64,000 nt of DNA from Spirosoma sp. (GTDB lineage: Bacteria > Bacteroidota > Bacteroidia > Cytophagales > Spirosomataceae). The first letter of the stretch is position 1. Each line of letters starts with the position of its first letter. The stretch is from the NCBI RefSeq assembly GCF_026391055.1, contig NZ_JAPLET010000021.1, positions 90,604 through 154,603 of the forward strand, read 5' to 3'. The translations under genes were made by a program, and so were the position numbers. The notes below the pieces were generated by a model. That model saw nothing but the letters and a program-made list of their open reading frames with translations, was not told where the DNA came from and searched no databases. Shown here one piece after another: positions 43,312 through 52,178 of this stretch.

Positions 43312-46300
43312 TTAGAGACTGATGGTAGCACCCAGTGTTGCGGTTCGGGGCAGCGGGAAACGACCTACATCGTTTCCGCCCACTTCGGGGAATGTACCGT
43401 TATACCCCGTGAAATAAACCAGGTTGGAGCCCGTCAGAAATACCCGAAGGCTCTTGACCCGGTTACGAGCCACCCGTTCGAGCAATGAAGCAGGCATATC
43501 GTAACTCAGCGTTACTTCACGCATGGCCAGATAATCGCCCTTCTGCCAGAAATTGGCGGGAGCCGTCGTACTACCCCCGGCATCGGTAAAATAGTTCCGG
43601 CCGTAGTTGGCCCAGTAATAGCGGGGCAGCGTACCGGTCGGATTCTCCGGCGACCACGTTTTGGTTACGTCGACCGGCCCGTTCTGGGAGCCCTGTACTT
43701 GCGACATACCGCGCAGGTACGACTGATTGGCAATAATAAAACCCAGCGAATAATCGAACTGACCATACAGGTTGAATCCTTTCCAGGACAGATTCGACGA
43801 GAAACCACCCTGAATCGTTGGCGTTGTCCTGCCCACATACACGTTATCGCGGTAGTCGAGCGTATCGTTTTTGTCAGTATCCCGCCAGCGGGCATCGCCC
43901 AGCAGTTTGATTCGCTTGTTGGTATAGGGCAGGTAGGTATTCAATAGATTGGCGCGCTCATCCAGCTGGGCCTGCGAGGTGTAAATACCGTCGAATATGG
44001 GGGCATAAATCTCGTCGAGGCCAACCCGTTTGCCTTCCTGCAAACCGCCCACCCAAACCAGCTTGTTCTGGGCGGGATCGAAAATCTGGACAGCCCCCTG
44101 CCGATTCCGTTCCAGGCCGTTATTAGGGAGCTTTTTGGCGAAATTTCTGACATGAAATAGGTTGGCGCTGACGGTCCAGGATACCCCGTTGGCATTCGTC
44201 GGTTTCAGCACATTCGCCCTTACTTCCAATTCGACACCCCGATTCTGGAGTTGCCCGAGGTTAGTAACATAGGTATTAAAGCCGGTCCAGCCGGGAATGG
44301 TAAGCGAGGTAATCTTGTCGTACACATTCCGGATGAAGTAATCGGCAATTACGGTGACCCGGTTGTTGAGCAGCCCTACATCAAGGCCAAAATTAAGCGT
44401 ATTGGCCCGCTCCCACTTGAGGTTGGTATTGGTGATGCTGCCAGCCGCAAACCCCGGCTGACCGTTATACGTGCCAACACTGCCGTATTGAGGAATGGTA
44501 GCATAGTCGCCGATAAGTGGCTGGCCCGCGCTGTTGAGTGGGTTGATACTGCCGTTTTCACCGAAGCTGATTCGGGGCTTCAGTGTCGACACGTACCGGC
44601 GAAGAAACGAGTTGGCGAAGAAATCTGCATAGTGCATGTTCCAGCCCAGCGAAACGCCGGGGAAAAATCCGTACTGATTCGTGATTAGCTTCGAGGTACC
44701 ATCGTAGCGAAGGTTGACATTCAGCAGATAGGTATTGGCAAAGGTGTAATTAACCCGGCCAATGACCGAGGCCAGCCGCTGCCAACTCGAAAACGAAGAG
44801 GTTGGCACCCCTACAGCCGCTGTTGAGGCCGATAGCCAGGGAATAAAATCGGTAGCTGCCAGATTGGCCGTCGCGCCATAATCGTAGACCCGTGATTCGA
44901 AAAACTCCCCGCCCGCCAGTGCCGATACGGTATGCTTACCGAAATCTTTGTTGTACTGAAGAAAGGCGTTATAGGTATACTGACTGGCCCGCTGGTTGGT
45001 AAATGATGCATTGCGCGTGTTGATCAACGCGCCACCGGTTCCGTTTATGTAAGCTTTGGTAAACCCCTCATTCGTGGTATACCGGTAAAATCCTGATGCC
45101 GACGCCAGCGCTTTCAACCCTGGCAGAATAGTGTACTCCAGATTCAGCCCTCCGGAATAGCGCTGTTCGAGGGTCTGGTTGAAAAATTTATCCCGGAAAT
45201 AATTCGGGTTGCCCAGGGTGCTGCCATCCACACCGGGCAGTTCGGCACCAGTCAGGTCATTCGTCAGCCGAACGGTAGGCGCAATACCCGTAAATCGCTG
45301 AACGATACCGCCACCAACGCCCCCTCCCCCATCGGCCGACAAGTACGAAGGGGTCGTTTTTGCGCTGTAACCCGACATGTTCAGGTTGACAACTAGATTT
45401 TTACCCACGTTCAGCCCACCGTTGAAATTCATGTTCATCCGGCTGAGCGAGGAGCCTATGAGCGTGCCCACATCGCTGATGCTACCCACACCCAGCGAAA
45501 AATTGCCCTGATCGTTCCCCCCCGAAACATTCAGATAATGCTCATTCAGGGTACCCTGTTGAAGAATCAGATCTTCCAGTCGGCGTTGCGAGATGGAGCG
45601 ATACAACAGGCTGTCCGTCTGATTGGTATTGAACGGGTTTTTGTCGATCAATAAATGATACTGCGGGTCGCTGAGCAGGTTTCGGTTATTGTTCGACACC
45701 AGTTGGGTCGAATACTTGCCGTCGGGTGCTGTCCAGCCCGAATTGACGCCCCACCCCCAGGCACCCGTTAGTTGGTTACGGGCGTTGTTCATTTCGGCGG
45801 TATTGTTGTCAGCCTGTGCCGCAGCATACCGGCTGGCCAGCCCCCGACGGTTCCAGAGAATGTAGTCTTCCGCATTCATGTAGTCGAGTGGATTGCGCCG
45901 GATGTAGTTGTTGGCCCGCTTGTAGCTATAGGTTACGGACGTGCGGCCTTTCTTCCCCTTTTTCGTCGTCACCAGAATCACCCCATTTGAGGCCCGTGCG
46001 CCGTAGATGGCTGCAGAGGCAGCATCTTTCAGCAGATCAATGCTCTCTACATCTTCCATATTGATACCGAAGAGAGAAGGGACGATAACCCCATCCATCA
46101 CCACCAGTGGCGAACCAGACCCGTTGAAATCGGTGCCGCCCCGGAAAACGATGGTGGGCGTTGCCCCCGGCTGCCCCGTTGTTTGCTGCACGCGTAAACC
46201 GGGCGCGGTTCCCTGCAAGGCCGTCCCCACGTTCGTGCGGGGCACCGATTTAAAAGCAGTCTGGTCAATGGTCGATACGGCCCCGGTGAGTGTTTTCCGG

Positions 46301-46665
46301 CTCTGCTGGCCGTAGCCAACCACAACAACTTCATCGAGGCTTTTGGCGCTTTCGGCCAGACGGATATCCAGCGATGTCTGATTATCGACAACGATTTCCT
46401 GGGTGCTCATACTGATGAGCGAAACCACCAGTACGTCGCCCTTGCGAACAGCAAGCGAGAACTGACCATCCTGGTTGGATACGGTGCCCCGGCTCGTTCC
46501 TTTGATCGTGATGTTTACGCCGGGCAGCGTTTCACTGGTGCGGCCATCCCGAACGGTACCGGACAGCGGGGCAGTTTGAGCCCAAGCGCTAAGGGCAACC
46601 AGCCAGCAGACAATATGTAGTACATATCGACCGCATTTAGCGAGGTAAGGAGAAGGTATTAACAT
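43312..46665 (-). CDS. SusC/RagA-family TonB-dependent outer membrane transporter
   Basis: 1117-residue TonB-dependent receptor. After a signal peptide (IVCWLVALSAWAQ) there is a carboxypeptidase-D-like domain (SGTVRDGRTSETLPGVNITIKG, residues about 34-105), then the SusC hallmark LDEVVVVGYGQQSRKTLTGA, the plug (VDDGVIV-type segment VMDGVIVPSLFGINMEDVES, LLKDAASAAIYGARASNGVIL) and a 22-strand barrel. It is the first gene of the operon, and its promoter spacer carries an operator. It imports the glycan with energy from TonB. Confidence 0.95.
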   Translation of the reverse strand: MLIPSPYLAKCGRYVLHIVCWLVALSAWAQTAPLSGTVRDGRTSETLPGVNITIKGTSRGTVSNQDGQFSLAVRKGDVLVVSLISMSTQEIVVDNQTSLDIRLAESAKSLDEVVVVGYGQQSRKTLTGAVSTIDQTAFKSVPRTNVGTALQGTAPGLRVQQTTGQPGATPTIVFRGGTDFNGSGSPLVVMDGVIVPSLFGINMEDVESIDLLKDAASAAIYGARASNGVILVTTKKGKKGRTSVTYSYKRANNYIRRNPLDYMNAEDYILWNRRGLASRYAAAQADNNTAEMNNARNQLTGAWGWGVNSGWTAPDGKYSTQLVSNNNRNLLSDPQYHLLIDKNPFNTNQTDSLLYRSISQRRLEDLILQQGTLNEHYLNVSGGNDQGNFSLGVGSISDVGTLIGSSLSRMNMNFNGGLNVGKNLVVNLNMSGYSAKTTPSYLSADGGGGVGGGIVQRFTGIAPTVRLTNDLTGAELPGVDGSTLGNPNYFRDKFFNQTLEQRYSGGLNLEYTILPGLKALASASGFYRYTTNEGFTKAYINGTGGALINTRNASFTNQRASQYTYNAFLQYNKDFGKHTVSALAGGEFFESRVYDYGATANLAATDFIPWLSASTAAVGVPTSSFSSWQRLASVIGRVNYTFANTYLLNVNLRYDGTSKLITNQYGFFPGVSLGWNMHYADFFANSFLRRYVSTLKPRISFGENGSINPLNSAGQPLIGDYATIPQYGSVGTYNGQPGFAAGSITNTNLKWERANTLNFGLDVGLLNNRVTVIADYFIRNVYDKITSLTIPGWTGFNTYVTNLGQLQNRGVELEVRANVLKPTNANGVSWTVSANLFHVRNFAKKLPNNGLERNRQGAVQIFDPAQNKLVWVGGLQEGKRVGLDEIYAPIFDGIYTSQAQLDERANLLNTYLPYTNKRIKLLGDARWRDTDKNDTLDYRDNVYVGRTTPTIQGGFSSNLSWKGFNLYGQFDYSLGFIIANQSYLRGMSQVQGSQNGPVDVTKTWSPENPTGTLPRYYWANYGRNYFTDAGGSTTAPANFWQKGDYLAMREVTLSYDMPASLLERVARNRVKSLRVFLTGSNLVYFTGYNGTFPEVGGNDVGRFPLPRTATLGATISL

Positions 46666-46700
46666 AATTTTCGGTAGACTAAGGAATAAGTATGACTTGA

Positions 46701-46731
46701 CAAAGGTATTATGTTGTACATAAAAGCCAAA
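46701..46731 (-). promoter_or_regulatory. susC promoter (-33 TTTG, -7 TACCTTTG)
   Basis: On the minus strand, TTTG (46728-46731) and TACCTTTG (46701-46708) are separated by exactly 19 bases, a full match to the Bacteroidota housekeeping pattern TTTG-N19/21-TAnnTTTG. It lies about 36 bases before the susC start. The 15-base operator copy fills the spacer. Confidence 0.75.
46709..46723. promoter_or_regulatory. GntR-type operator copy in the susC promoter
   Basis: TTATGTTGTACATAA, which matches TTATRTTRTACATAA with the second copy near the gntR start. The ends TTATG/CATAA are complementary. It lies in the spacer between -33 and -7 of the susC promoter, where bound repressor would block RNA polymerase. 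Confidence 0.7.
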
Positions 46732-46803
46732 AAAAGAGGAAATATTTTTTTCTTAGGCAGATAATCCCGAATATTGTCCTACTTAATCGAAGGCGCTGAC
46801 TTT

Positions 46804-46818
46804 TTATATTATACATAA
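46804..46818. promoter_or_regulatory. GntR-type operator copy next to the gntR start
   Basis: TTATATTATACATAA, the second copy of TTATRTTRTACATAA, ends three bases before the regulator ATG. This position supports autorepression, and reading through the regulator would also control the sialidase and epimerase genes. Confidence 0.7.
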
Positions 46819-46821
46819 TAC

Positions 46822-47526
46822 ATGGACTACGTACATAGCCAGAATGATTTTAAGTTGAATGAGAACCTGACGTTAGTCGATAAAGTGGAGACAGATCTGC
46901 TTGACTTTTTCAACGACAAGCAGTTTAAAGCGGGCGATGTAATTCCGAAGGAGATCGAACTAGCGGCTCAGTTGGGTGTGAGCCGTACAGTCCTGCGCGA
47001 AGCGTTGTTACGACTGCGGATGCGCGGCATGCTCGATACCAAGAAAAAACGGGGTACGGTAATTACCAATCCTGACCTGCTCTCGCTGATTGAAAAAACA
47101 TTATATCCCGGCATTCTGGACAACGCCACCCTGCGCGATATTTTCGAGTTACGCATGGTTATGGAAATCGGTATGGGCGATCTGATTTTTGAGCGTGTAA
47201 CCCAGAATGACATTGACGAACTCTACGCCATCGTTGCCGATGAACCGGTCAATACAGAAGACATGATCTTCGATTCAGAACAGGAAATTCGCTTCCATGG
47301 CAAGTTGTACGACATTACCGGCAACGAAACGCTGCGCCGGTTTCAGCGCATGCTGCTACCCATTTTCAAGTATGTGCACGAAAGCGGCATCCTGAAAAAA
47401 CAGGTACAGCAAAAGAAGTTTGTCTCGCACCGGGGCATTGTCGACGTTATCCAGCATGGAACACCCGAGGCCTTCCGAAACGCCATGCGCAACCACTTCG
47501 AGAATCACTTCCAACGCTTATTCTAA
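46822..47526 (+). CDS. GntR/FadR-family regulator, probable NanR-type repressor
   Basis: 234-residue regulator: winged helix with IPKEIELAAQLGVSRTVLREALLRLRMRGML near residues 41-71, then an FCD ligand domain with the metal-site pattern, an Asp and His in DSEQEIRFHGKLYD, a His in SHRGIVDVI and a His in MRNHFENHF. NanR and ExuR belong to this group. It is divergent from susC with operator-like sites at both promoters, and only 7 bases precede the sialidase start. It probably senses sialic acid or ManNAc. The ligand is inferred from context. Confidence 0.9.
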   Translation: MDYVHSQNDFKLNENLTLVDKVETDLLDFFNDKQFKAGDVIPKEIELAAQLGVSRTVLREALLRLRMRGMLDTKKKRGTVITNPDLLSLIEKTLYPGILDNATLRDIFELRMVMEIGMGDLIFERVTQNDIDELYAIVADEPVNTEDMIFDSEQEIRFHGKLYDITGNETLRRFQRMLLPIFKYVHESGILKKQVQQKKFVSHRGIVDVIQHGTPEAFRNAMRNHFENHFQRLF

Positions 47527-47533
47527 CCCCGGT

Positions 47534-48727
47534 ATGCTTCACTCCTTTCTACTGGCCGCCGGTCTTAGCCTGGGCCAGTTCCTACCCCCTGCACAAGGCA
47601 TTCGGCCCAAGAACACTAACAATCAACCCATTGTCGAAACGACGGTTTTTCAGAATGGCGAAGGGGGCTATCTCTGCTACCGGATTCCGGCCATTGTAAA
47701 AACACCGACCGGAACCCTGCTGGCGTTTGCCGAAGGGCGTCGGACGAATTGCGGTGATTTTGGCGATGTCGATATTGTTTTACGAACGAGTAAAGACAAC
47801 GGGCAATCCTGGAGCCCGATTCAAACCGTTGTCGACTTTGGCAGCATGCAGGCGGGTAATGCTGCGCCAGTGTTTGATGTAAGCGACCCGCGCTTTCCGG
47901 CTGGCCGACTGTTTTTGCTCTATAACACCGGAACGGATTCGGAGGCCAATGTCCGAAAAGGATTCGCCATTCGGGAAGTGTGGTACAAAACCAGTACGGA
48001 TGGCGGGCAAAGCTGGTCGGAGCCGGTAAACATCACCACGCAGGTATCGCGCCCCAACAAGCCTAACGTGAACCCTGCCTATGCTTTTCCTGAAGACTGG
48101 CGCTCGTACGCCAACACGCCGGGCCATGCGCTGCAACTGCAGAAAGGCCGGTACAAAGGGCGGATCTTTGTGGCGGCCAATCATTCCGAAGGCCCGCCAC
48201 AGCAACAATTTCGGGATTATCGGGCGCATGGCTTCTATTCCGACGATCACGGCGAAACCTGGAAATTAAGCGCAACCATTCCCTATCCCGGCGGCAACGA
48301 AAGCACAGCCGCAGAAACGCCCGGCGGGGGCCTGCTGCTGAACGCCCGGAACCAGTCGGGCGATGTCAAAAACCGCCTATTGGCCTTCTCGCCCAACGCG
48401 GGAGAAAGCTGGGAGCCGGTCGTTATCGCCACCGATTTACCCGACCCGGTTTGTCAGGGAAGTATGCTCAATTACCAGCCGCGCCGTGGCTCCAACGTGC
48501 TCCTGTTCTCGAATCCGAATAGCCAGACCAGCCGTACCAATCTGACGGTTCGTGTTAGCCGGGATGGGGGTAAAACGTGGTCATCAGGCAAATCCATTTA
48601 TGCCGGCTCGTCGGCCTATTCAGACCTGGTTGTTCAGCAGGACAACACAATCGGGGCACTTTACGAGAAAGACAACTACACCAAAATCACCTACGCCCGT
48701 TTCCGCTACGACTGGCTGGTCAAGTAA
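47534..48727 (+). CDS. nanH: Exo-alpha-sialidase (GH33), secreted
   Basis: 397-residue sialidase that releases terminal sialic acid from glycans. It has a signal peptide (MLHSFLLAAGLSLGQFLPPA), the FRIP-type arginine motif CYRIPAIV near residue 48, and five Asp-boxes: SKDNGQSW, STDGGQSW, SDDHGETW, SPNAGESW and SRDGGKTW. YSDLV (nucleophile Tyr region) and ALYEKDN (Glu) lie toward the end, as in GH33. The start at 47534 follows the regulator stop by 7 bases; the longer frame from 47420 lies within that gene. The protein acts in the periplasm or at the surface. Confidence 0.95.
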   Translation: MLHSFLLAAGLSLGQFLPPAQGIRPKNTNNQPIVETTVFQNGEGGYLCYRIPAIVKTPTGTLLAFAEGRRTNCGDFGDVDIVLRTSKDNGQSWSPIQTVVDFGSMQAGNAAPVFDVSDPRFPAGRLFLLYNTGTDSEANVRKGFAIREVWYKTSTDGGQSWSEPVNITTQVSRPNKPNVNPAYAFPEDWRSYANTPGHALQLQKGRYKGRIFVAANHSEGPPQQQFRDYRAHGFYSDDHGETWKLSATIPYPGGNESTAAETPGGGLLLNARNQSGDVKNRLLAFSPNAGESWEPVVIATDLPDPVCQGSMLNYQPRRGSNVLLFSNPNSQTSRTNLTVRVSRDGGKTWSSGKSIYAGSSAYSDLVVQQDNTIGALYEKDNYTKITYARFRYDWLVK

Positions 48728-48739
48728 CCATTCCTACAT

Positions 48740-49993
48740 ATGCTTACTCCCCACACGTATACTCAGCTTTACCGCGATGCTTTACTGAATGATGTCATTC
48801 CGTTCTGGCAGACCCATTCAATCGACCGGCAGGAGGGCGGTTTTTTTACCTGTCTTGATCAGAAAGGCAACGTTTACGACACCGATAAATTCATTTGGCT
48901 TCAGGCTCGTCAGGTCTGGACCTTTTCCATGCTTTACAACCGGGTGAGCGATACGTCGCCAGAGCAGTCCTCCGACTGGCTGGCGATAGCGGAGCACGGG
49001 GCCAGTTTCCTAAAGAAACATGGCCGGGCCGACGATGGAAGCTGGTACTTTTCCCTGACGCGCGACGGTCGGCCGCTGGTACAACCCTTCAATATTTTCT
49101 CGGACTGTTTCGCAACGATGGCGTTCGGGCAATTATCGGTAGCAACGGAGAATGACGAATACGCCCATATAGCACAATCGACATTTGAGCAGATTCTGAG
49201 TCGGCGCGACAACCCGAAAGGCAAGTGGAATAAAGCCATTGCCGACACTCGGCCGCTCAAGAATTTTGCGCTTCCCATGATTCTGTGCAACCTCTCGCTG
49301 GAAATCGAGCACCTGCTCGATCGTCGGTTGGTCGACCAGACCATTGACGAATGCATCCACGAGGTCATGGATGTTTTCTACGACCCGGACTTAGGCTTGA
49401 TCCGCGAAAACGTTACGCCCGATGGGCAGTTTTCAGACAGCTACGAAGGGCGTCTGCTGAATCCCGGCCATGCCATTGAAGCGATGTGGTTCATCATGGA
49501 CCTGGCCACTCGGCGCAATGACCAGGCCCTGCTCGAAAAAGCCGTTCGCATTACGCTGGCTACCCTGGACTACGCCTGGGATACCCAATACGGCGGTCTG
49601 TTTTATTTTATGGATAGTCAGGGGCACCCAACCCAGCAACTGGAATGGGACCAAAAACTATGGTGGGTTCACGTCGAAACACTCGTTACTGTATTGAAAG
49701 GGTATCAAAAAACGGGAAATCAGACATGCTGGGACTGGTTTGAGCGCCTGCACGCGTATACCTGGCAGCATTTTCCCGACCCTGCTCATGGCGAATGGTA
49801 CGGCTACCTGAACCGGCGGGGCGAGGTGCTTTTACCGTTGAAGGGAGGAAAATGGAAAGGTTGTTTCCACGTACCAAGGGGCCTGTATCAGTGTTGGCAA
49901 ACCTTGAAAAGCCTCGATCTAAACCAGTCCGCAACGACTGACCGCCCTGAAGGGGATTTACACGGCTATTTTTCTTCACCCCCAACCTCCTAA
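48740..49993 (+). CDS. N-acylglucosamine 2-epimerase (AGE family)
   Basis: 417-residue (alpha/alpha)6-barrel epimerase of the AGE/renin-binding family, which converts ManNAc and GlcNAc. Family signs: DKFIWLQARQVWTFSMLYN near 55, DCFATMAFGQLS near 120, GRLLNPGHAIEAMWFIMDLA near 235 with the catalytic-type His, and EWDQKLWWVHVETLVTVL near 305 with the second His. It would move ManNAc from the lyase step to GlcNAc for entry to aminosugar catabolism, replacing the NanE-type route. It starts 12 bases after the sialidase stop. No kinase for ManNAc or GlcNAc is in the window. Confidence 0.9.
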   Translation: MLTPHTYTQLYRDALLNDVIPFWQTHSIDRQEGGFFTCLDQKGNVYDTDKFIWLQARQVWTFSMLYNRVSDTSPEQSSDWLAIAEHGASFLKKHGRADDGSWYFSLTRDGRPLVQPFNIFSDCFATMAFGQLSVATENDEYAHIAQSTFEQILSRRDNPKGKWNKAIADTRPLKNFALPMILCNLSLEIEHLLDRRLVDQTIDECIHEVMDVFYDPDLGLIRENVTPDGQFSDSYEGRLLNPGHAIEAMWFIMDLATRRNDQALLEKAVRITLATLDYAWDTQYGGLFYFMDSQGHPTQQLEWDQKLWWVHVETLVTVLKGYQKTGNQTCWDWFERLHAYTWQHFPDPAHGEWYGYLNRRGEVLLPLKGGKWKGCFHVPRGLYQCWQTLKSLDLNQSATTDRPEGDLHGYFSSPPTS

Positions 49994-50039
49994 ACATGAG
50001 TCATCCCACTTTGGGTTACGCCCCGTTCAGGAGGTTGGG
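49981..50039. terminator. Hairpin between convergent genes
   Basis: Arms CCCAACCTCCT (49981-49991) and AGGAGGTTGGG (50029-50039), 11 base pairs, overlap the epimerase stop codon and lie 13 bases from the convergent galactosidase stop. There is no T tract on either strand, so termination may be weak. Confidence 0.55.
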
Positions 50040-50051
50040 AGTAATAGATAC

Positions 50052-52157
50052 TTAATTGACCTCAATAATCTTAATACCCCAAGGCTCTAAATCCAGCTTG
50101 CCGCTTTTCAGCACCGACTGGTCCTGAAGCAGTTCGCGGCCGTTGGCAAAGGGGTAGGTCACGCTAACCGGTTTGGCCGAATAATTAAACACGTAATGGA
50201 TCGTCTTGCCCTGTTGGTTGACACCCTGCCGGGTAACGATGGGAAACGCGAGCGACTGGGCATCGCCCCAGAGGTTGGCTTTCTTCACGGCGTCGGCCAG
50301 GATTTTTTCGGTGATGGCATCATCAGTCCAGCAGCCGATGTAGGTGGCGAGGCCCTTGCCAAAGGTATTCTGGGTAACGGCCGCGTACTTCCCCCAAACC
50401 GGATGATCATAGTAGGCCATCACCTTCGCCGTGGTAGGTGTGATGAGTTCCATCCACGTTTTCACCTTGTTGTGCTCGGCACCCACGCCATAGGGGTCTC
50501 CTTTCAGCGTTACGTTCTGGGGCGTCGTGAACTGACTATAGGTGATACCCAGAGCCTCGCCGATGATGGCGGGCTGCACCTGCGTGCGAACCTTGACGTT
50601 CTGGTCGGCGAAGCCACTTTTGAAAGTATAGACTATGTGGCCGCCGTTTTTGACGTAGTTGTTCAGTCGGTGCAGCAGTTCATCGGAGGCTGCGTACAGA
50701 ACCGGCACAACGATCAGTTTATACTGTTGCAGGTTGGTGCTGCTGGGATCGACAAAATCGACGCCTACATTCATACGGTACAGCGCATCGTACATAGGCC
50801 GCAAAATATCGTTATACGTGTCCCGATTATACCAGCCGAACCGGAAGGCGTTAAAGGCCATCAGGGCTTCGTTACTGAAGAGAACTGCCACCTGATTCGT
50901 TTTTTTGAGGTTGACTAACTGCGGACTCAGTCGCTCAAAATCCTTTCCAATGGTTTTGGCTTCCTCAAAGGTCGGGTTTGGCTGAAAATCATGACTCAGC
51001 AGGCCCTTCCAGTAGGTTTCTATCGCGTTGTGGATGGAATGCCAGGGCCAGTAACTGACCATATTCGCGCCCGACGCCAAGTGGCTGAAAGCCTGCAACC
51101 GTAATTGACCGGGGTACGGCAGCCACTGCGCAAAACCCTGCGCTTCGGTTTCCAGTACCAAGTAATTTTTGCCCCGGTTCGACCCATCAACTTTCATCGA
51201 CCGGGCCAGATCTCCGCCCAGGGCTATTTCGATACCGGTCAGCGCATCCTGCGTTGGGTGGTAGATGTCGATACCGGCAACGTCGAGCGGTTTGGCGGCT
51301 GCAAAATGATCTACGTCGGGCTGAATACCGAAAGAGTACCCCCGCCATTCCAAGTCAAAATTCTGGGTAACAAACTGGCCGGGCCGTTTGTATTCGTTGA
51401 CGATAGCAGTTTGCCAAGCTAGAAAATCGGTCACCAGCTTCCGCTGGAATTTGGCAAATTCGGCCGTCTGACTGCCGTTGATCGAGCCGACCATCGACGG
51501 AAAATCGTCCCAGCTATTGATGCGGTTACTCCAGTAGTCGAGGCCAAAGGCTTTATTGAGCGAATCCAGCGAGCCAAATTTGGCTTTGGAATACTCGACA
51601 AATTGCTTTTGTACGTCAGGCCCGGCAGTATTATACGCTTTCGTTTCGTTATCGACCTGATAGCCAATAATAGCCGGATGGTCTTTCACGTGTTCCATGA
51701 TCCTGCGAATGATCCGTTCGGCATGGAAGCGGTAATGCAGATTGGTTATGTCCATGTTCTGACGCTGGCCGTAGCGGTTCGGGCCGGTTGGGGTGATGGC
51801 CAGCACATCGGGGTATTTGCGAACCAGCCAGGTGGGCACTGCGTAGGTCGGCGTACCGACAATCACCCGGATACCGGCTTTGTGCATGGCATTCAGGACA
51901 CGGTCGATGTGCGAAAAGTCGAACACACCATCCTGCGGTTCCACAGTCCCCCAGGTTGACTCGGCAATGCGAACCACGTTGATACCCGACTCTTTCATCA
52001 TCGCAATATCCTTATCCAGCCGTTCGTAGGGCATGTACTCATCATAATACGCCACGCCATATAGCAGCTTCGGCTGCGAACCGGATTGCGCACAAACAGA
52101 CAGGAAACTAAATAGAAAGACGGCGACCAATGAATAGTTGGCTATAAAAGCGTTCAT
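50052..52157 (-). CDS. Beta-galactosidase, GH42-like (secreted)
   Basis: 701-residue exported glycoside hydrolase of the GH42 type. A signal peptide ends SVCAQS. The barrel starts LLYGVAYYDEYMPYERLDKDIAMM, then VVRIAESTWGTVEPQDGVFDFSHIDRVL; the acid/base Glu is in IIGYQVDNETKAY, and the nucleophile-type Glu is in YLVLETEAQGFAQW. The C-terminal part holds a glutamine-amidotransferase-like trimerisation domain (LIVVPVLYAASDELLHRLNNYV) and a beta domain. It likely removes galactose exposed after desialylation. It follows the PKD hydrolase by 21 bases on the same strand. Confidence 0.88.
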   Translation of the reverse strand: MNAFIANYSLVAVFLFSFLSVCAQSGSQPKLLYGVAYYDEYMPYERLDKDIAMMKESGINVVRIAESTWGTVEPQDGVFDFSHIDRVLNAMHKAGIRVIVGTPTYAVPTWLVRKYPDVLAITPTGPNRYGQRQNMDITNLHYRFHAERIIRRIMEHVKDHPAIIGYQVDNETKAYNTAGPDVQKQFVEYSKAKFGSLDSLNKAFGLDYWSNRINSWDDFPSMVGSINGSQTAEFAKFQRKLVTDFLAWQTAIVNEYKRPGQFVTQNFDLEWRGYSFGIQPDVDHFAAAKPLDVAGIDIYHPTQDALTGIEIALGGDLARSMKVDGSNRGKNYLVLETEAQGFAQWLPYPGQLRLQAFSHLASGANMVSYWPWHSIHNAIETYWKGLLSHDFQPNPTFEEAKTIGKDFERLSPQLVNLKKTNQVAVLFSNEALMAFNAFRFGWYNRDTYNDILRPMYDALYRMNVGVDFVDPSSTNLQQYKLIVVPVLYAASDELLHRLNNYVKNGGHIVYTFKSGFADQNVKVRTQVQPAIIGEALGITYSQFTTPQNVTLKGDPYGVGAEHNKVKTWMELITPTTAKVMAYYDHPVWGKYAAVTQNTFGKGLATYIGCWTDDAITEKILADAVKKANLWGDAQSLAFPIVTRQGVNQQGKTIHYVFNYSAKPVSVTYPFANGRELLQDQSVLKSGKLDLEPWGIKIIEVN

Positions 52158-52178
52158 CTATAGAAAGTGATTAGGAGA

